Shown: in pieces, positions 1 to 5,961 of the stretch
How the letters are laid out: each line of letters opens with the position of its first letter
Numbering within the stretch: position 1 is the first letter of the stretch
NCBI GenBank assembly: GCA_005885015.1
Contig: VAYG01000012.1
Location: forward strand, 1,924 to 7,935
Direction: 5' to 3'
Length of the DNA: 6,012 nt
DNA from: Actinomycetota bacterium
Lineage (GTDB): Bacteria > Actinomycetota > UBA4738
Translations under genes and position numbers: made by a program
Notes under the pieces: model-generated
The model's database searches: none
Seen by the model: only the letters and a program-made list of their open reading frames with translations
Told to the model about the DNA's origin: nothing

Positions 1-762
1 AAGGGGGAGTTCGGCCGGGGTCAGCACGAGATCAACCTGCGCTATGCGGACGCCCTCGAGATGGCGGACCGCCATGTCATCTACAAGAACGGGGTGAAGG
101 AGATCGGGGCGGCCGCGGGGCGAGCCATCACGTTCATGGCGAAGTACTCGATGGTCGAAGCCGGCTCGTCGTTCCACCTGCACTCCAGCGTGTGGAACGA
201 GGATGGGTCCGAGTCGCTGATGTGGGAAGAGAAGGCATCCCATCACCAGTCGAAGACCTTCCGCCACTACCTGGGTGGGCTCATGGCCACCGCCCACGAG
301 ATGGCCTGGATGTTCGCCCCCTCGGTGAACTCCTACAAGCGGTATCAGCTGGCCTCCTGGGCGCCGACGGCCATCGTGTGGGGCCACGACAACCGGACCT
401 GCGGGTTCCGCATCGTGGGCGAGCACACGTCCCACCGGGTGGAGAACCGGATCCCCGGAGCGGACGCGAACCCCTACTACGCATTCGCCGCGACCATCGC
501 CGGGGGGCTGCACGGGATCCAGAACCAGATCGATCCTCCCGACATGTTCCGGGGAAACGCCTACGCGGCCACCGACGTCCCTCGGGTGCCGGCCGCCCTC
601 CACGAGGCGATCCCCGCCTTCGAAGGGAGCGAGGTGGCCCGCAAGGCGTTCGGGGACTTCGTCTTCGAGCACCTCCTGAACACGGCCCGCCAGGAGCAGA
701 GCATCTTCGACAACGCCACGGTCACCGACTGGGAGCTGGCTCGCTACTTCGAGCGGATCTAG
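1..762 (+). CDS. Glutamine synthetase family protein, C-terminal part (5' truncated by window edge)
   Basis: The reading frame is open from base 1, giving 253 residues of an enzyme that is usually about 450 aa. It therefore holds most of the C-terminal catalytic domain and lacks the N-terminal beta-grasp domain. Visible family landmarks are EFGRGQHEINLRYADAL at residues 3-19 (two metal-binding Glu), GSSFHLHSS at 55-63 (metal/glutamate His), NSYKR at 110-114, NRTCGFRI at 131-138 (substrate Arg) and ENRIPGADANPY at 148-159 (Glu metal ligand and Arg). The family condenses glutamate with ammonia or an amine using ATP in the cytoplasm. The sequence is not typical of the housekeeping dodecameric GlnA. 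With a PuuD-like hydrolase two genes downstream, a gamma-glutamyl-amine ligase role (PuuA/GlnA3/GlnA4-like) is plausible but inferred. True glutamine synthetase activity cannot be excluded. Family assignment is secure; substrate is not. Confidence 0.93.
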   Translation, partial: KGEFGRGQHEINLRYADALEMADRHVIYKNGVKEIGAAAGRAITFMAKYSMVEAGSSFHLHSSVWNEDGSESLMWEEKASHHQSKTFRHYLGGLMATAHEMAWMFAPSVNSYKRYQLASWAPTAIVWGHDNRTCGFRIVGEHTSHRVENRIPGADANPYYAFAATIAGGLHGIQNQIDPPDMFRGNAYAATDVPRVPAALHEAIPAFEGSEVARKAFGDFVFEHLLNTARQEQSIFDNATVTDWELARYFERI

Positions 763-775
763 CCGGCGAACCGGC
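762..775 (+). terminator. Small hairpin at the stop of the glutamine-synthetase-family gene
   Basis: GCCGG (762-766), loop CGAA, CCGGC (771-775) forms a perfect 5-bp GC stem starting on the last base of the TAG stop. No T-run follows, so it is at best a weak or attenuating terminator. It could equally be a chance GC palindrome. Confidence 0.25.
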
Positions 776-806
776 GGCTCGGCGATTGGGAGATAGAGGG
801 TCCGGG

Positions 807-812
807 TACAAC
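807..812 (+). promoter_or_regulatory. Candidate -10 box (leaderless) for the 184-aa membrane protein
   Basis: TACAAC lies 7 nt before the ATG at 820, which would place transcription initiation at or next to the start codon. TTGGGA at 786-791 is a possible -35, with a short 15-nt spacer. No convincing Shine-Dalgarno sequence sits at normal spacing: the purine stretch GGGAGATAGAGGG (788-800) ends about 19 nt upstream. This fits a leaderless mRNA, common in Actinobacteria, but it is prediction only. Confidence 0.35.
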
Positions 813-819
813 GGGCCAA

Positions 820-1374
820 ATGGGACTGGTCGGCTACTCCGAGGAAGAGCTCCGCGAACTCCTCGATCGAGCCGTCCGCCTGCGCTGGCCCGGAGAGGAC
901 CTGATCATGCTGACGTGGTGCCAGGGTCCATCCGTCGCCGGCCTGTCCAACGTCTCCCCCGAGCCGACGGAGACTTCGCAAGCCCACTCCGCGGGGGCGG
1001 ATGCCGTGTTGGGCGTCACCCGCTCACGCCTCATCTACCAGGAGCGGCTCACCTATTCTCTGGTGCTCCGGGTGATCAGCACGATCCTCGGTCTCTCCGC
1101 CGTGGTCTCGCTTTTCGTCGGCGGCGGGCTGATCAGCTTCGCCATCATCGGCGGGTCCGCGCTGTTCCTGTGGACCGCGGCCAAGCTCGCGGAGCTGTTG
1201 ACGGTGGGCGAGACCTCCATCGAGTTCCACCGGGTGAGCTTCGTGGATCGGCTGGCCCAGCGGATCGACGGCACGTGCCCCTCGGGAACGGCCTTCCGCG
1301 TCCGTATCCCGGATCCGTCCGACTTCAGCATCATCCTGTCGCTGCTCGACTCCTACGGACAGGCCGTGGCCTGA
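820..1374 (+). CDS. Hypothetical membrane protein with a two-helix hairpin
   Basis: A 184-aa protein that I cannot assign to a named family. The N-terminal 1-60 is hydrophilic and starts with an acidic, probably helical segment (YSEEELRELLDRAV). Two hydrophobic segments at about residues 81-101 and 103-123 are split by a Gly-rich turn (VGGGL), so both ends should lie on the same side, probably the cytoplasm. The flanks (AVLGVTRSRLIYQ at 62-74; FRVRIPDPSDFSIILSLL at 159-176) resemble the first and last elements of bacterial PH-like domains, suggesting a PH-type fold with an inserted membrane hairpin. That is a guess from pattern alone. It is flanked by a glutamyl ligase and a glutamyl hydrolase on the same strand, with 57- and 36-bp gaps. 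The coding assignment is supported by composition and by absence of a better frame. Confidence 0.75.
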   Translation: MGLVGYSEEELRELLDRAVRLRWPGEDLIMLTWCQGPSVAGLSNVSPEPTETSQAHSAGADAVLGVTRSRLIYQERLTYSLVLRVISTILGLSAVVSLFVGGGLISFAIIGGSALFLWTAAKLAELLTVGETSIEFHRVSFVDRLAQRIDGTCPSGTAFRVRIPDPSDFSIILSLLDSYGQAVA

Positions 1375-1397
1375 GGCGGCTCGCCGCCGCCCTCCCC

Positions 1398-1403
1398 TAC
1401 ACT
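1398..1403 (+). promoter_or_regulatory. Candidate -10 box (leaderless) for the PuuD-like gene
   Basis: TACACT ends 7 nt before the GTG at 1411, matching the TANNNT-N7-start arrangement of leaderless actinobacterial genes. The 36-bp gap has no Shine-Dalgarno sequence before the GTG and no clear -35. A private promoter here would let the hydrolase be expressed separately from the genes upstream. Confidence 0.45.
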
Positions 1404-1410
1404 TGGCCAC

Positions 1411-2127
1411 GTGAGCAAGCCCCTCGTGGCTATCGCCGGCTACCATCTGGAGCCCGGCCGGGTCACCAACTGGGAGGAGGGCGCGTTCGCGGTCCCCGAC
1501 GTCTACGTCGAGGCGGTGCGCCGGGCCGGTGGCCGCCCGGTTCTGCTCCTGGGCCGCGATGACGAGCCGGCCGAGTCGCTGTTGCAGCCCTTCGACGCGC
1601 TTGTCCTGGCGGGAGGGGGGGACGTGGACCCCAGCGAGTACGGCGCGACCGACCGCCATCCGAGGGTCTACGGGATCGACCCGGCCCGGGACAGCGTGGA
1701 GATCGACGCGGTATTGGCGGCCGATCAAGCCCGCCTCCCCACCCTGGCCATCTGCCGGGGCATCCAGGTGATGAACGTGGCGTTCGGCGGCACGCTGCAC
1801 CAACATCTGGGGGACGTCTCTGGGTTCGACCGGCACCGGCTCCCGCCCGGGGGATCCACCACCCACGACGTCAAGGTCTCCGAGTCGAGTCGTCTGGCCG
1901 AGGCCACCTCGTCGGGCGCACTCCGCTGCTGGTCGGCACACCACCAGGGGATCGACCGTGTCGGGGAAGGGCTCAGCGTGGTGGGCGTGTCCGAGGACGG
2001 TCTGGCCGAGGCCCTCGAACGAGAGGACGGGTGGATGGTCGGCGTTCAATGGCACCCGGAACGCACCGCGGCCACCGACCCGGCCCAGCAGGCCCTGTTC
2101 GACGAGCTGGTCCGGCAGGCCCGGTAG
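1411..2127 (+). CDS. Gamma-glutamyl-gamma-aminobutyrate hydrolase family protein (PuuD-like, peptidase C26)
   Basis: A 238-aa class I glutamine-amidotransferase fold, of normal length for stand-alone PuuD-like hydrolases. It is cytoplasmic, with no signal peptide. Landmarks in order are LAGGGDVDPSEYG near residues 66-78, the nucleophile elbow AICRGIQ with Cys115, the glycine-rich FGGTLHQHLG that follows it, SAHHQ in the second half, and VQWHPE with His215 and Glu217 completing the Cys-His-Glu triad. The family hydrolyses gamma-glutamyl amide bonds, for example gamma-glutamyl-GABA to glutamate and GABA in the Puu putrescine pathway. The nearby glutamine-synthetase-family ligase could make the substrate, which supports a gamma-glutamylated-amine catabolic role; the exact substrate is unknown. 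GTG at 1411 starts the family-typical 'KPLVAIAG' N-terminus. The stop codon abuts the stop of the opposite-strand gene with no gap. Confidence 0.9.
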   Translation: MSKPLVAIAGYHLEPGRVTNWEEGAFAVPDVYVEAVRRAGGRPVLLLGRDDEPAESLLQPFDALVLAGGGDVDPSEYGATDRHPRVYGIDPARDSVEIDAVLAADQARLPTLAICRGIQVMNVAFGGTLHQHLGDVSGFDRHRLPPGGSTTHDVKVSESSRLAEATSSGALRCWSAHHQGIDRVGEGLSVVGVSEDGLAEALEREDGWMVGVQWHPERTAATDPAQQALFDELVRQAR

Positions 2128-2520
2128 CTACATCTCCACGGTGCCCCCGCCCTGCGGGGCCTCGTCCGCGGGGACGACCCAGAAGGGGACCTGGGCCAGG
2201 CGTTCGTCTCCGTGATGCACCTCGAACAGGTAGGTGCCGAACTCCGGAACTGGGAACCCGTACAGGCGGAAGGCCACGACGTTGGCGGTGGCCCGGGTCG
2301 GGTCCAGCGGGTGCGGCTCGAACCTGGCCGGCATCTCCTGGCTGAACCCGATCGCTCTGCCGTCGGCGTCCACGATCTTGTAGGTCACCGGAAAGATCTG
2401 GCCGATCTCGTGCGCTTCACCGACCACTCGGAAGTAGATGTCGGCTCCACCGCGGGTGACGTAGAAGAGCCCACCCTGCGAGTCGGCCGCCTCGGCGATG
2501 AACGCGTAGTCGACTTTCAC
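2128..2520 (-). CDS. Small beta-rich protein, DUF6941-like
   Basis: A 130-aa protein with no signal peptide or membrane segment. It opens with the pattern VDYAFIAEAADSQGGLFYV, then alternates short hydrophobic strands (DIYFRVVG; FPVTYKIVDADGRAIGF; TANVVAFRLYGFPVP; GTYLFEVHHGDE; AQVPFWVV), as expected of a beta-sandwich. I associate this opening (VxxAxxAxAA..GxLYV) with DUF6941-type actinobacterial proteins from memory; no function is known to me. The GTG start at 2520 lies 7 bp after the moaA stop, with no Shine-Dalgarno sequence. Translation is therefore probably coupled to moaA through terminating ribosomes, making it the second gene of a moaA operon. Whether it has any role in molybdenum metabolism is unknown. 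The gene ends tail to tail with the PuuD-like gene. Confidence 0.8.
   Translation of the reverse strand: MKVDYAFIAEAADSQGGLFYVTRGGADIYFRVVGEAHEIGQIFPVTYKIVDADGRAIGFSQEMPARFEPHPLDPTRATANVVAFRLYGFPVPEFGTYLFEVHHGDERLAQVPFWVVPADEAPQGGGTVEM
2145..2159. terminator. GC hairpin just past the PuuD-like stop, inside the opposite gene
   Basis: CCCCGC (2145-2150), loop CCT, GCGGGG (2154-2159) is a perfect 6-bp stem 17 nt after the PuuD-like stop and inside the last codons of the DUF6941-like gene. It could help end the + strand transcript at this gapless convergent junction. There is no U-tract, and the same bases encode a Pro-Gln-Gly-Gly segment on the other strand, so chance is a real alternative. Confidence 0.25.
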
Positions 2521-2527
2521 GGCGGCT

Positions 2528-3607
<1,080 letters not shown>

Positions 3608-3615
3608 CGCTCGAT

Positions 3616-3620
3616 CCTCC
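3616..3620 (-). promoter_or_regulatory. Ribosome binding site deciding the moaA start
   Basis: On the - strand GGAGG (3620-3616) is 8 nt before GTG at 3607. The open frame continues far upstream, antisense to the neighbouring gene, so this site is what fixes the moaA start. Confidence 0.8.
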
Positions 3621-3630
3621 TCGACCCACC

Positions 3631-3636
3631 AGCATA
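3631..3636 (-). promoter_or_regulatory. Candidate -10 box for moaA
   Basis: TATGCT on the - strand (3636-3631) lies 23 nt before the GTG start, which would give a leader of roughly 15-20 nt containing the GGAGG. I see no good -35 at 16-18 nt; that interval is taken up by an inverted repeat. If real, the promoter may need an activator. Confidence 0.35.
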
Positions 3637-3639
3637 GGA

Positions 3640-3661
3640 GGAAGCTCCGAAAGGAGCATCC
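3640..3661. repeat. Inverted repeat in the moaA / mogA-xdhC divergent region
   Basis: GGAAGCTCC (3640-3648), loop GAAA, GGAGCATCC (3653-3661) pairs over 9 positions with a single A-A mismatch. The inner core GCTCC-GAAA-GGAGC is a perfect 5-bp stem with a GNRA loop if transcribed on the + strand. It sits where the moaA -35/spacer would be and about 40 bp upstream of the mogA-xdhC -35. A dyad operator for a regulator of the locus is a reasonable reading. No regulator is identified. Confidence 0.4.
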
Positions 3662-3683
3662 CCCTGGCGGCCCAGTGGTCATG

Positions 3684-3713
3684 TGGGCACCCTCGCTGAC
3701 CTGACCTGGGCAC
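3684..3713 (+). repeat. Direct repeat TGGGCAC x2 in the divergent region
   Basis: TGGGCAC occurs at 3684-3690 and again at 3707-3713, 23 bp apart start to start, close to two helical turns. Between them is a tandem TGACC-TGACC (3697-3706) overlapping the candidate -35. Such phasing is compatible with a regulator bound to one DNA face, but 7-bp repeats in GC-rich DNA can arise by chance. Confidence 0.25.
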
Positions 3714-3729
3714 GGGCGCGGCCTAGTAT
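3701..3729 (+). promoter_or_regulatory. Sigma70-like promoter of the mogA-xdhC fusion gene
   Basis: CTGACC (3701-3706) as -35, a 17-nt spacer, and TAGTAT (3724-3729) as -10; each box matches the consensus at four of six positions. Transcription would start near 3736, leaving a leader of about 25 nt with GGAGG before TTG 3761. The promoter lies downstream of the in-frame ATG at 3683, which argues against that longer start. Confidence 0.55.
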
Positions 3730-3750
3730 CGGAACGTCGTTTGCGCACGC

Positions 3751-3755
3751 GGAGG
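3751..3755 (+). promoter_or_regulatory. Ribosome binding site deciding the TTG start of mogA-xdhC
   Basis: GGAGG ends 5 nt before TTG at 3761, an ideal spacing. No comparable site precedes the in-frame ATG at 3683, so this supports the shorter protein beginning MAEGHGRR. Confidence 0.75.
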
Positions 3756-3760
3756 ATGCT

Positions 3761-5167
3761 TTGGCTGAAGGACATGGTCGCCGAGCAGCCGTCGTCACGG
3801 TCAGCGACGGCGTGTCTCGGGGGGTCCGGGACGACGCGTCGGGACGGGCGGTGGCCGAGATGCTCGAGAGGGCCGGATTCGAGGTGGCCCGGCGCGAGGT
3901 CGTGCCGGACGAACGCGCGGACATCGAGCGGTTGCTGGCGGAGCTTGCCGATGAGGGAGCGGCCTTCATCGCGACGACGGGGGGGACGGGACTCGGGCCG
4001 AGGGACGTGACACCCGAGGCGACCCGATCGGTCATCGAGCGGGAAGCGCCCGGTCTGGCGGAGGACATGCGGGCCGCCGGGCGCGGGTCCACCCCGTTCG
4101 CAACCCTCTCCCGCGGCGTGGCGGGCGCCAGGGGCAGCACGCTCATCGTCAACCTGCCGGGCAGCGAGCGGGGGGCGCGGGAGAGCCTGGCGGCCATCCT
4201 GCCCAGCCTCCCGCACGCGCTGGACCTGCTGTCGGGTCGCACGAGCCACGGACCGGACGCCGCCCATGGCCACGCCCATGAAGGATCAGCGGAAAAGGCC
4301 GTCGCCGGTCCGGGTCCCATCGACGAGGAGCTCGCGGCCCGCCGAGACGCCGGCCAGCCGCTGGTCGTGGCCACCGCGGTGGCGGTGCACGGCGACCCGC
4401 CGTGCCGGGTGGGACAGAAGATGCTGCTCGGCACGGGGGGTCCGCTCGCCGGAACGCTGGGGTGCGCGGAGTTCGACGACGCCGCCGCGTCGGACGCCCC
4501 CGCGGTCCTGGGTGGGCGAGAGCCGCAGACGCGGTCCTACGCGCACGAGCTCGGGTCGATCGAGGTGTTCCTCGAGCCGGTTCTCCCGCTCCCGACCTTG
4601 ATCGTGTTCTCCGCCACGCCGGTGGCCCGGCACCTGCTCCGAATGGGCCGGGATCTCGGGTTCCAGACGGTGCTGGTCGAACCCCGGGCCGAGCGAGTGA
4701 CGCCCGAGCACCGCGCGGCCGCGCGCGTGGTACCGGCTCTGGAGGAGGCGGGCATCCCGGAGGGCGCGGCCGCCGTCCACACCGACCATGACGCTCCAGG
4801 TGTCGCAGACTCCGTCGCGCTCCTCCTTCGGTCCCCGGCCGGATTCATCGGCGTGATGGGCAGCACCCGGCACGTCGGCCCCCACATGGAGGCCTTGCAG
4901 CGGCAAGGGTTCGGCGAGGAAGACCTGGGCAGGATCCGCACGCCGGTCGGACTCGACATCGGAGCGCGGACCGCCGAGGAGATCGCCCTGTCGATCATGG
5001 CCGGGATCGTGGCCGCCCGCCAGGCGCTAGACGGTTCGCCCTCCCGATCTACGACGAGGCCGCGAACGTCCCTTTCACGTCGATCCCCTCGGTGCCGCCG
5101 GCGGGAACCAGTCCGGCGCATTCGAAGTCCCCGGCCAGGGCGTCGTCCGCCACCGTGCTCACGTTGA
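3761..5167 (+). CDS. MogA/MoaB - XdhC/CoxI fusion protein (molybdenum cofactor adenylylation and delivery)
   Basis: One 468-aa frame holds two complete cofactor proteins. Residues 1-160 are a MogA/MoaB domain, the family that adenylylates molybdopterin: TVSDGVSRG at 13-21, VVPDE with Asp50, TGGTGLGPRDVTPEAT at 73-88 with Asp82, and NLPGS at 131-135. The two Asp match those reported as important in E. coli MogA. A His-bearing linker (HGHAH at 169-173) leads to an XdhC-type protein from about 186: N-terminal domain with GCAEFD and Cys235, then a Rossmann domain with IVFSATPVA at 281-289, GVMGSTRH at 364-371 and GLDIGARTAEEIAL at 397-410. XdhC proteins bind Moco and hand it to xanthine dehydrogenase/CODH-family enzymes. 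Conservation ends near 420-424; the Arg/Pro-rich tail to 468 overlaps the opposite gene and may result from a frameshift. TTG is preferred over ATG 3683 because of GGAGG and the promoter. Divergent moaA supports the role. Confidence 0.9.
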   Translation: MAEGHGRRAAVVTVSDGVSRGVRDDASGRAVAEMLERAGFEVARREVVPDERADIERLLAELADEGAAFIATTGGTGLGPRDVTPEATRSVIEREAPGLAEDMRAAGRGSTPFATLSRGVAGARGSTLIVNLPGSERGARESLAAILPSLPHALDLLSGRTSHGPDAAHGHAHEGSAEKAVAGPGPIDEELAARRDAGQPLVVATAVAVHGDPPCRVGQKMLLGTGGPLAGTLGCAEFDDAAASDAPAVLGGREPQTRSYAHELGSIEVFLEPVLPLPTLIVFSATPVARHLLRMGRDLGFQTVLVEPRAERVTPEHRAAARVVPALEEAGIPEGAAAVHTDHDAPGVADSVALLLRSPAGFIGVMGSTRHVGPHMEALQRQGFGEEDLGRIRTPVGLDIGARTAEEIALSIMAGIVAARQALDGSPSRSTTRPRTSLSRRSPRCRRREPVRRIRSPRPGRRPPPCSR

Positions 5168-5858
5168 TCGAGCACTCGCCGTGGCTGGAGGACAGCTCGA
5201 TCGCCGTGCCGCCCGCCGGGGTGATCGTGATGTCGATGGAGCGAAACGGGATCTGCGTGGTGGTGCTCCGCCCGGTCTGGGGGGAGTGAAGCTCGATGTG
5301 CAGCTGCGTGGTGGCGCCCTTCCACGTGGCCTCGGTCACGCCCCCGAACACGGCCTGGGTCCCGGACGCCTTGAAGTTGGAAAGCGTCAGGTCCTCCGAG
5401 GCCGTTTCGGCCCCGGTGATGTCGAGGTGCGCCTCCTTGCCGACCGAGGCCGCCTGCGTGGCCCCGCCACCTCCTCCGTTCGACTTGGCCAGCAGGAGGG
5501 CGACGATGCCTCCGATGACCACCACGGCGATGACGACGACGATCGGCCACCGCCGGCGGTGGGTCACCACCTCGACGTCCGGGGCGAAGGCTCGTTCCCG
5601 CTCGTCGACGTCCGGGCTCGCCGAGGGCTCCAGCTCCAGGTAGCGTTGGAGGGCGGCACGGCGACCCTCGTCGGTGGCGGGGAACAGCTCTGCGGGCGCG
5701 TCCTTGGAGTATTCGTCCCAGATCCCGTACGACTCGGGACCGAAGCCGAGGACGTACCGGCTCCCAGTGTGGATGCTCCCGAGCCGCGTCTCCGGAGCGA
5801 TCCGGGCCCTCGTTTCGGTGTCGACGGAAGAACCCTCGTTCGGAGCGCTGACTTTCAT
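5049..5858 (-). CDS. Single-pass membrane protein with extracytoplasmic beta domain, function unknown
   Basis: A 269-aa protein from ATG 5858, with GGAGG 6 nt upstream. Residues 1-100 are hydrophilic and contain RYVLGFGPESYGIWD (34-48) and a following LFPATDEGRRAALQRYLELE segment. I have an impression of similar YGIWD segments in other actinobacterial membrane proteins but no family name. Arg101-103 precede a strong membrane helix at about 104-124, so the N-terminus should be cytoplasmic. A Gly run (128-132) links to an outer domain of about 130 aa rich in Thr/Ser and short strands, with only two cysteines (Cys229 in GECSINV, Cys247 in FECAGL), likely a disulfide. The layout suggests a surface-anchored binding or sensing protein, but no ligand can be named. 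It converges on the MogA-XdhC gene and overlaps its tail by 119 bp. Confidence 0.85.
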   Translation of the reverse strand: MKVSAPNEGSSVDTETRARIAPETRLGSIHTGSRYVLGFGPESYGIWDEYSKDAPAELFPATDEGRRAALQRYLELEPSASPDVDERERAFAPDVEVVTHRRRWPIVVVIAVVVIGGIVALLLAKSNGGGGGATQAASVGKEAHLDITGAETASEDLTLSNFKASGTQAVFGGVTEATWKGATTQLHIELHSPQTGRSTTTQIPFRSIDITITPAGGTAIELSSSHGECSINVSTVADDALAGDFECAGLVPAGGTEGIDVKGTFAASS

Positions 5859-5864
5859 CCGGCA

Positions 5865-5869
5865 CCTCC
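5865..5869 (-). promoter_or_regulatory. Ribosome binding site of the YGIWD membrane protein
   Basis: GGAGG on the - strand (5869-5865) is 6 nt before ATG 5858 and fixes this start within a longer open frame. No convincing -10/-35 pair was found upstream; TTGTTGAAGAAT near 5915-5904 is the only AT-richer patch. Confidence 0.8.
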
Positions 5870-5961
5870 CACGGCCGAGCCCAGATGGAGCGATTGGGGT
5901 GGATTCTTCAACAAAACGGCCATCGGTGGGAAGGGCCCTCTGGGGGTTGCGGGACGACCGG

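Noticed and set aside
192..1562. Long + strand open frame (456 codons) crossing the ligase and membrane-protein genes
   Set aside because: It is very rich in Arg, Gly and Pro, has no family motif, and runs across two better-supported genes in other frames. It is a GC-rich shadow.
1024..2055. Long - strand open frame (343 codons) opposite the PuuD-like gene
   Set aside because: It is antisense to a gene with an intact catalytic triad, has no recognisable domain, and its composition is that of the reverse strand of coding DNA.
3640..3661. Moco riboswitch upstream of moaA
   Set aside because: The leader between the candidate -10 and the GTG is only about 15-20 nt, and the hairpin lies upstream of it. 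There is no room for the multi-stem Moco aptamer.
3608..4279. Upstream extension of the moaA frame (about 224 more codons)
   Set aside because: It runs antisense through the MogA domain and past the GGAGG-GTG start. The added sequence is low-complexity Arg/Pro/Gly with no domain.
5460..5490. Short CC(A/T/G)CC-like repeats as a tandem repeat
   Set aside because: They are the Gly codons of the linker after the membrane helix of the - strand protein, not an independent repeat.
4537..5865. Long - strand open frame (442 codons) opposite mogA-xdhC and the YGIWD gene
   Set aside because: It has Arg/Gly/His-rich shadow composition and overlaps two real genes. The frame of the 269-aa protein has a proper ribosome site and a membrane helix.
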